This document shows positions 22,328-26,196 of a stretch of 26,196 bases of DNA, in pieces; positions within the stretch are counted from its first letter, which is position 1, and each line of letters begins with the position of its first letter. The DNA comes from WYZ-LMO2 sp040514265 (GTDB lineage Archaea; Halobacteriota; Archaeoglobi; Archaeoglobales; Archaeoglobaceae), in NCBI GenBank assembly GCA_040514265.1, contig JBEVCD010000027.1, forward strand, positions 1 to 26,196, read 5' to 3'. Both the position numbers and the translations under genes were made by a program. The notes below the pieces were generated by a model. It worked only from the letters and a program-made list of their open reading frames with translations, ran no database searches and had not been told where the DNA came from.

Positions 22328-22440
22328 GGCAGCTTAGCCTCAATTTTCAGAGTTTTTCTCGAAACCTATATCCCGAGTTGTAACATTTAAGCATCTTTAT
22401 CGCTCAATTTCGATTTAACCTCCAGGAGCTTAAATATTTC
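22328..22440. other. AT-rich spacer upstream of the Cas6-like gene
   Basis: Divergent region between the Cas6-like gene (-) and the DUF169 gene (+). It holds several TATA-like tracts: minus-strand GCTTAAATG near 22384-22392 and plus-strand CTTAAATATT at 22429-22438. No ORF or CRISPR repeat is recognisable here. Confidence 0.4.
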
Positions 22441-22500
22441 CCGCTTCGACTGCAGCTCCCGCAGTTACCAATCTGAAAAGATACTGGTAGATGAGCTGAA
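22441..22500 (+). ncRNA. Unassigned RNA-like compound hairpin
   Basis: CAGCTC (22453-22458) pairs perfectly with GAGCTG (22493-22498). Inside, TACCA (22466-22470) pairs with TGGTA (22485-22489), and ATCT (22471-22474) with AGAT (22479-22482), closed by a GAAA tetraloop (22475-22478). An AC bulge (22483-22484) and an internal loop CCGCAG/AT separate the helices. The GNRA cap on nested perfect stems suggests a functional RNA or cis element, but it is not a C/D guide (no RTGATGA) and the ACA at about 22506 is too far for an H/ACA guide. A palindrome-like site for a regulator is also possible. Confidence 0.4.
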
Positions 22501-22520
22501 AGGTGACAAGTCAGGAACAG

Positions 22521-22557
22521 CACGAAAAATATTTAAAGTTCCCGTCAGGCTGCTTGT
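22521..22557 (+). promoter_or_regulatory. BRE/TATA promoter of the DUF169 gene
   Basis: CACGAAAAA followed by TATTTAAAG (22530-22538) about 20-28 bases before ATG 22558. No Shine-Dalgarno is present, so the mRNA is probably leaderless. Confidence 0.6.
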
Positions 22558-23307
22558 ATGGATTTCCGAAGTCTGGCTGCAAAACTGCAAGAACTGCTCA
22601 AGCTTCGCACACCTCCGGTGGGCGTGAAGTTCCTCGAAAGCGAGGAGGTTCCAGAGAACGCATTCAAGCCGTCCAGGTTCGGGATAAAGGTTGCAGTATG
22701 TCAGGCTATCGGAATCGCCCGACATCTGCGGAGACTCGTAGCCATGACAGCCGAAGATTTCGCTTGTCCGCCCGCTATGCTCCTCTATGGCGTCGCTAGG
22801 AGCGATGGCGGAGTTGAGGAGATACTGTTCGAGGCTGAATGGGTTTGTAAAGGCTGCGAGGTCAGCGTGAAGACGCTTCCCCCAGGTAAATACAAGGTCT
22901 TCCTGTTCGGAGACGCGACGCAGATGGACGTCGAGCCGGACGCGATCTTGGTCTTTGGCACACCTGAGCAGGTCGGCAGACTGATACAGGCTCGAACTTA
23001 TTACGGCGGAAGCGTCAGGGCGGAGCTGATTGCCAAAACAGCCTCGTGTGCGGAAGCTCTCTTCCCGGCTTTAAGTGGAGAAGTTACGATATCAGTCCCC
23101 GGAGCTGGAGACAGAGTTTTTGCAGGCATAGGGAGCGACGAGATGATATTCGCGATGCCCACAGACTGGTTGCAGAAGATAGTCGAAGCGCTGAAGGTTG
23201 CGGGCAGGGGGGCTAACGTTTCGTATCCGGTTCCACCCTTCCTGCTGTTCACGCCGCGCTTCCCGAAGAAGTACAGGGAGATAGCTGAGAAGTTCAGACC
23301 TTCCTGA
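22558..23307 (+). CDS. DUF169 (COG2043) family protein
   Basis: 249 aa, soluble. Family-like features: TPPVGVKFL near the N-terminus, the Cys pair region VCQAIGIARHLRRLVAMTAEDFACPPAMLLYG, MDVEPDAILVFGTPEQVGRLIQA, and a late GAGDRVFAGIGSDEMIFAMP. DUF169 proteins are frequent in archaea and anaerobes; conserved cysteines (C48, C69 and two around 101-104 in VCKGCE) suggest a metal or cofactor, but no activity is established to my knowledge. It is driven by its own promoter. The last 14 bases overlap the convergent methyltransferase gene. Confidence 0.8.
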   Translation: MDFRSLAAKLQELLKLRTPPVGVKFLESEEVPENAFKPSRFGIKVAVCQAIGIARHLRRLVAMTAEDFACPPAMLLYGVARSDGGVEEILFEAEWVCKGCEVSVKTLPPGKYKVFLFGDATQMDVEPDAILVFGTPEQVGRLIQARTYYGGSVRAELIAKTASCAEALFPALSGEVTISVPGAGDRVFAGIGSDEMIFAMPTDWLQKIVEALKVAGRGANVSYPVPPFLLFTPRFPKKYREIAEKFRPS

Positions 23308-24244
23308 TCCTCGCAACGAAGAAGCCCGCACACCTGTGCCTGTGCGGGTAGAAGCGGCTGCACTTCGAAACTTCGGCGTGCTCTAGAGATTCGAGTTCGA
23401 GTGCTCTGTCTCCCCACGGTATCCTCTCGACCTTAGCGTTCTCCCTTTTCGACAGCAGGTAATCGACGACGAACTCGTTCTCCTCCGGTGCGAGCGTGCA
23501 GGTGGAGTAGACAAGAACTCCCCCCTCCCTGAGCACGTCGAAGGCTGCGAGTATCAGCTGTCTCTGCAGCGAGGAACAGAAGATCACATCCTTCGCGCTC
23601 ATGCTGACTTTGCGATCTGGGTCCTTGTATATCACGCCCTCCCCGCTACAGGGTGCGTCGAGAAGAACCCTGTCGAACTTCAAGCCGAGCTTGCCAACTT
23701 CCCTCCCGTCCATCTGCAGAACCGCCACGTTGAATGCTCCCATGCGGTTTACGTTGTCTATCAGCGGCTGAATTCTCTCGCTCTGGGGTTCGAGAGCTAT
23801 TAAGGCACCTCTGTTCTCCATGAGCATCGACACCATCGTCGTCTTTCCGCCCGGAGATGCTGCCATGTCCAGAATGAGCTCGCCGGGTTTTGCGTCCAAA
23901 GCCAGAGGCGGGACGCAGGAACTCTTGTCCATCACGTAGTAGTAACCCATGAGGAACTCCGGCGTCGCCCCCACGGAGTACGGCTCCTCGACGACCTCGT
24001 AGCAGTACGGAACCTCCGTGTTCACAACCTTGAACCCCCTGCTCTTCAGCCTGAGCATCAGCCCCTCCTCGTCGATCTTTATCGTGTTCAGCCGGATGTA
24101 CTTCGGGACGTGCTCGAAGGCTTTGATTATATCCTCCGTCTCATCGCCGAAGAAGTTGAGCCAGCGCCTCACGACGAACTCGGCGTAGCCGTACTTCTCA
24201 GCAAGCTTCCGGGAAAGTTTAGAGGACGGGAAGTCGAGAATCAT
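23294..24244 (-). CDS. NSUN/NOL1-NOP2-sun family RNA (cytosine-C5) methyltransferase
   Basis: 316 aa. SAM-binding motif LDMAASPGGKTT (125-136). Two catalytic cysteines: C199 in DAPCSGEG (release) and C249 in STCTL (nucleophile). The N-terminal ~110 residues form the usual RRM-like extension (YIRLNTIKI). Without a PUA domain it resembles archaeal tRNA or rRNA m5C methyltransferases; target not predictable. The ATG (24242-24244) overlaps the end of the NEMF gene by four bases, so it is coexpressed with a ribosome quality-control factor. Confidence 0.92.
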   Translation of the reverse strand: MILDFPSSKLSRKLAEKYGYAEFVVRRWLNFFGDETEDIIKAFEHVPKYIRLNTIKIDEEGLMLRLKSRGFKVVNTEVPYCYEVVEEPYSVGATPEFLMGYYYVMDKSSCVPPLALDAKPGELILDMAASPGGKTTMVSMLMENRGALIALEPQSERIQPLIDNVNRMGAFNVAVLQMDGREVGKLGLKFDRVLLDAPCSGEGVIYKDPDRKVSMSAKDVIFCSSLQRQLILAAFDVLREGGVLVYSTCTLAPEENEFVVDYLLSKRENAKVERIPWGDRALELESLEHAEVSKCSRFYPHRHRCAGFFVARIRKV

Positions 24245-26082
24245 TCTTTTATCCTCGACTTACCCGGGGGTAAGAACTTCGCGACCTCGTCAGGCGTAGC
24301 GATTGCTCTTACGATATGCCTCTCATCGCCGCTCATTTCCACGAGCTTCCTCGCTATTTCGACGCTGAGCTCGTTCACTTCCTTCCCGCCGGGTTCGAGC
24401 TCGACGTAGTAGTCGGCGTGCTTCTTTACCGCGCTTACTGGACCGCCTATCACGCGCAGTTTCTCGATTTCAACGCCGATCGCACAGCTGAGCTCTACGC
24501 TCAGGTAGTTCCTCTTACCCACGATGTAAAAACTGCCCTTGGGCAAGTACTCCCCAGCCGCTGCGGACTTCTTAACTTGCTCCGGCTTAACGTAGTAAAC
24601 CTCTCCAGCTCTCTTCTCTTCCTTCCAAAGCGAGGAGTAACTCGCCGCAAACTCTGCGGCTTCCCTTAAGCTACTTTCCGGAGCCTCCTGCCCGAGCTTG
24701 AGTATTACCACTGGAGCTCCCGGCGTTTGGGTGTGGAAGAAAAGGTCTTTGCTCTCCATGTGCTTCGAAACTATTTCCTCGTTCATCTCCGCGTTTCTGC
24801 CGCCGATCGCGAGGAATCCGTCGCTCGTGAAGAACCAGCGGTAGTTCTCGAACCACTCCCTCTTCCTCTTAACTCTGAAGATCACCGCAAACTTCTTAGC
24901 ACCCATCTCTGCTCTCCTGATCTCCTCCTTCGTCTTTTCGATCGCTTTCCTCACACCTTCAGCCTTCTCCCTCGCCCTCTTAGCCATCTCGTAGTATCTG
25001 TCGGCGTTCTCGTGTATGCTCTTCTCGACTTCCAGCTCGACGTCGAGATCGCCGAGCTTAACGAAGACCCTCTTCCCCTCCATACGGATCCCCGCCTTCT
25101 TCAGTCTCTCCGCTATCTCCTCCCAGCTGAGACTCTTTGCAGCCTCTCGGATCGCTGAAAGTAACCTCTCAACCTTCTGGTAGTTTTCGTATATCGCATC
25201 TCCGATCCTGCGGTAAAGCTCTGCCTCCTCCTCGTACCTCTTTAGAGTCTCTTCCTGGATCTGAAGTCTGTTTTTCAGTCTTTCCACTTCCTCGTTCACA
25301 CTCTCATCTTCCTCAACTCTCTCCGCGAGCTTCCTCGTGTAGTACTCGTCGAGCGCCTCGTTAAAGGAGTCGAAGTATATCTTCTCGAATTCGGAGTACT
25401 TCAGAAGCTCCATCGGCACGACGTCGACGTATTCTCCTCCTTTGACGATTATCTGCGGCTTGGGCTCGAAGTTCTTCAGCTTCTCGATCTCCTCCAGAAT
25501 TCTCTTCCTCTCCTCTTCGCTCAGCTCGCTGTACTTTTTCCTCTTGTCAATCCCGAGTCTCGCGAGCAACTCTTCGGCATACAGACCTCCCAAGCCAGAG
25601 GTTGCTAGGACCCTCACGATCTCCCTTTCGTCGCTTTCCGGCAGAGCTTTGGGCTCCGGCAGACGGTAGAGTTCTCCGACGTTTACGTCGTGCTTCAGCG
25701 GCATTATCACCCTCCAATTGGCGTCGGTGAGAACCACGTTTCCCTTCGAGAACAGCTCCGCGACTAACCTCTTTACCTCCCCGCCCCTCTCGAATTCGAT
25801 TACCACGACCCTGTCGAAGTCGTGCTGCTCTATCGCCCTCACCCTCGCACCTTCGAGGTGCTTCCTCAACAGCATAGCGAAAGCTGACGGCATGCGCGGG
25901 GCTGTCTTCGGAAACCTCGTGAGGTGAATCCGTCTGCCAGCCTCTATCACGAGCTCGTACTTCTCGCCCGCGTAAATTCGAATCCTTATCTCGTCCGGTG
26001 GGTGGTGGTAGACCTTCTCTACCTTCCCTCCCACGAGTTTCTGCAGTTCGGCGACGCACGCTTTGATGTCGAACGAACTCAT
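24241..26082 (-). CDS. NEMF/Rqc2-like ribosome quality-control protein (NFACT)
   Basis: 613 aa from ATG 26082 (MSSFDIKA, the usual family start); GTG 26091 would add three residues and falls nearer the predicted transcription start. Order: NFACT-N (1-190, LVGGKVEKVYH, GRRIHLTRFP, GNVVLTD), HhH-like region, a long coiled coil (about 235-400), then NFACT-R (KREWFENYRWFFTSDGFLAIGGRNAEMNEEIV, DLFFHTQTPGAPVVIL). The family binds stalled 60S/50S-tRNA complexes and recruits alanyl-tRNA for tailing. Position next to an RNA methyltransferase supports a translation role. From memory, archaeal homologues exist widely but are less studied. Confidence 0.93.
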   Translation of the reverse strand: MSSFDIKACVAELQKLVGGKVEKVYHHPPDEIRIRIYAGEKYELVIEAGRRIHLTRFPKTAPRMPSAFAMLLRKHLEGARVRAIEQHDFDRVVVIEFERGGEVKRLVAELFSKGNVVLTDANWRVIMPLKHDVNVGELYRLPEPKALPESDEREIVRVLATSGLGGLYAEELLARLGIDKRKKYSELSEEERKRILEEIEKLKNFEPKPQIIVKGGEYVDVVPMELLKYSEFEKIYFDSFNEALDEYYTRKLAERVEEDESVNEEVERLKNRLQIQEETLKRYEEEAELYRRIGDAIYENYQKVERLLSAIREAAKSLSWEEIAERLKKAGIRMEGKRVFVKLGDLDVELEVEKSIHENADRYYEMAKRAREKAEGVRKAIEKTKEEIRRAEMGAKKFAVIFRVKRKREWFENYRWFFTSDGFLAIGGRNAEMNEEIVSKHMESKDLFFHTQTPGAPVVILKLGQEAPESSLREAAEFAASYSSLWKEEKRAGEVYYVKPEQVKKSAAAGEYLPKGSFYIVGKRNYLSVELSCAIGVEIEKLRVIGGPVSAVKKHADYYVELEPGGKEVNELSVEIARKLVEMSGDERHIVRAIATPDEVAKFLPPGKSRIKE

Positions 26083-26091
26083 CTGCTTCAC

Positions 26092-26141
26092 GGAGGTGGC
26101 TTGGTTGGGGAAGAAAAAATAAGTTGCCGGTGAGTTTTTCT
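26092..26141. promoter_or_regulatory. Shared divergent promoter region
   Basis: GAAAAAATAAG (26113-26123) is the only AT-rich element between the divergent genes. On the minus strand it reads TTATTTTTTC, about 25-30 bases from GTG 26091 and 36 from ATG 26082. On the plus strand it lies about 20-29 bases before ATG 26142. A bidirectional arrangement around one AT tract is therefore likely. Confidence 0.4.
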
Positions 26142-26196
26142 ATGCAACTCCTGATGGAACACGAAGCCAAGGAGCTCCTCGAAAGGCACGGGATCG
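26142..26196 (+). CDS. ADP-forming acyl-CoA synthetase, ATP-grasp subunit (5' end only)
   Basis: 18 complete codons before the window ends: MQLLMEHEAKELLERHGI. The LxEHEAKELLxxxGI pattern is the N-terminus of the ATP-grasp subunit of ADP-forming acetyl-CoA/succinyl-CoA synthetases, which archaea use to make ATP from acyl-CoA. ATG 26154 is an alternative start. Too short to say which substrate. Confidence 0.6.
   Translation, partial: MQLLMEHEAKELLERHGI

Noticed and set aside
20314..22557. CRISPR array near the Cas6-like gene
   Set aside because: No direct repeat of 24-37 bases with regular spacers was seen on either side; the hairpin at 22453-22498 occurs once.

Overview
The window reads as a hyperthermophilic euryarchaeon of the Archaeoglobales (Archaeoglobus, Ferroglobus or Geoglobus type). 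The evidence is archaeal replication and translation genes (RfcL, aIF1, NEMF/Rqc2-like), the archaeal DHQ-synthase-II aromatic pathway, an F420-type LLM oxidoreductase, AGG/AGA arginine codons, and BRE/TATA promoters placed so that many mRNAs would be leaderless. From memory, the gene order aldolase / DHQ synthase II / DHQ dehydratase / TyrA-AroQ-PheA fusion and the LeuC-JAMM pair match neighbourhoods in A. fulgidus. I could not run a search.

Layout. 1-2036 (+): the end of a thiolase, a 4-hydroxybutyryl-CoA dehydratase and a MaoC hydratase, a CoA-thioester module. 2061-6303 (+): a tightly coupled aromatic amino acid operon. It is preceded by the most interesting element of the window: a 21-codon ORF that starts at the predicted transcription start, has 8 aromatic residues (W, Y and F, seven of them within nine codons), and is followed by a hairpin and U-tract that abut the first structural gene and contain its Shine-Dalgarno. 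It looks like a leader-peptide attenuator, a mode of control that to my knowledge is not established in archaea. 6319-6747: a candidate H/ACA guide RNA and aIF1. 6737-15015 (-): seven overlapping or abutting genes (pilus-type ATPase, TadC/FlaJ-like membrane protein, Ig-like membrane protein, UbiD, DUF2070 membrane protein, 4xCBS-HPF fusion, RsbRD-like protein). 15044-16135 (-): LLM oxidoreductase. 16160-18379 (-): rfcL, a small helical protein and a phosphoesterase. 18414-18473 (+): a textbook C/D-box sRNA. 18505-20105 (+): LeuC-type dehydratase and JAMM protease.

20241-20313 is tRNA-His(GTG). Immediately downstream is an antisense ORF that runs into the tRNA, as the N-terminal half of an SSV-type integrase does. 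It is followed by a more A-rich stretch carrying a radical SAM protein and an orphan Cas6-like RAMP protein, possibly the remains of an integrated element. 22441-22500 holds an unexplained RNA-like hairpin. The rest is housekeeping: a DUF169 protein, an NSUN-type RNA m5C methyltransferase, the NEMF/Rqc2-like protein and the start of an ATP-grasp acyl-CoA synthetase.

No CRISPR array, insertion sequence or replication origin was recognised. No single gene-free stretch exceeds about 300 bases; the longest (20314-20599 and 22328-22557) are described in the features.
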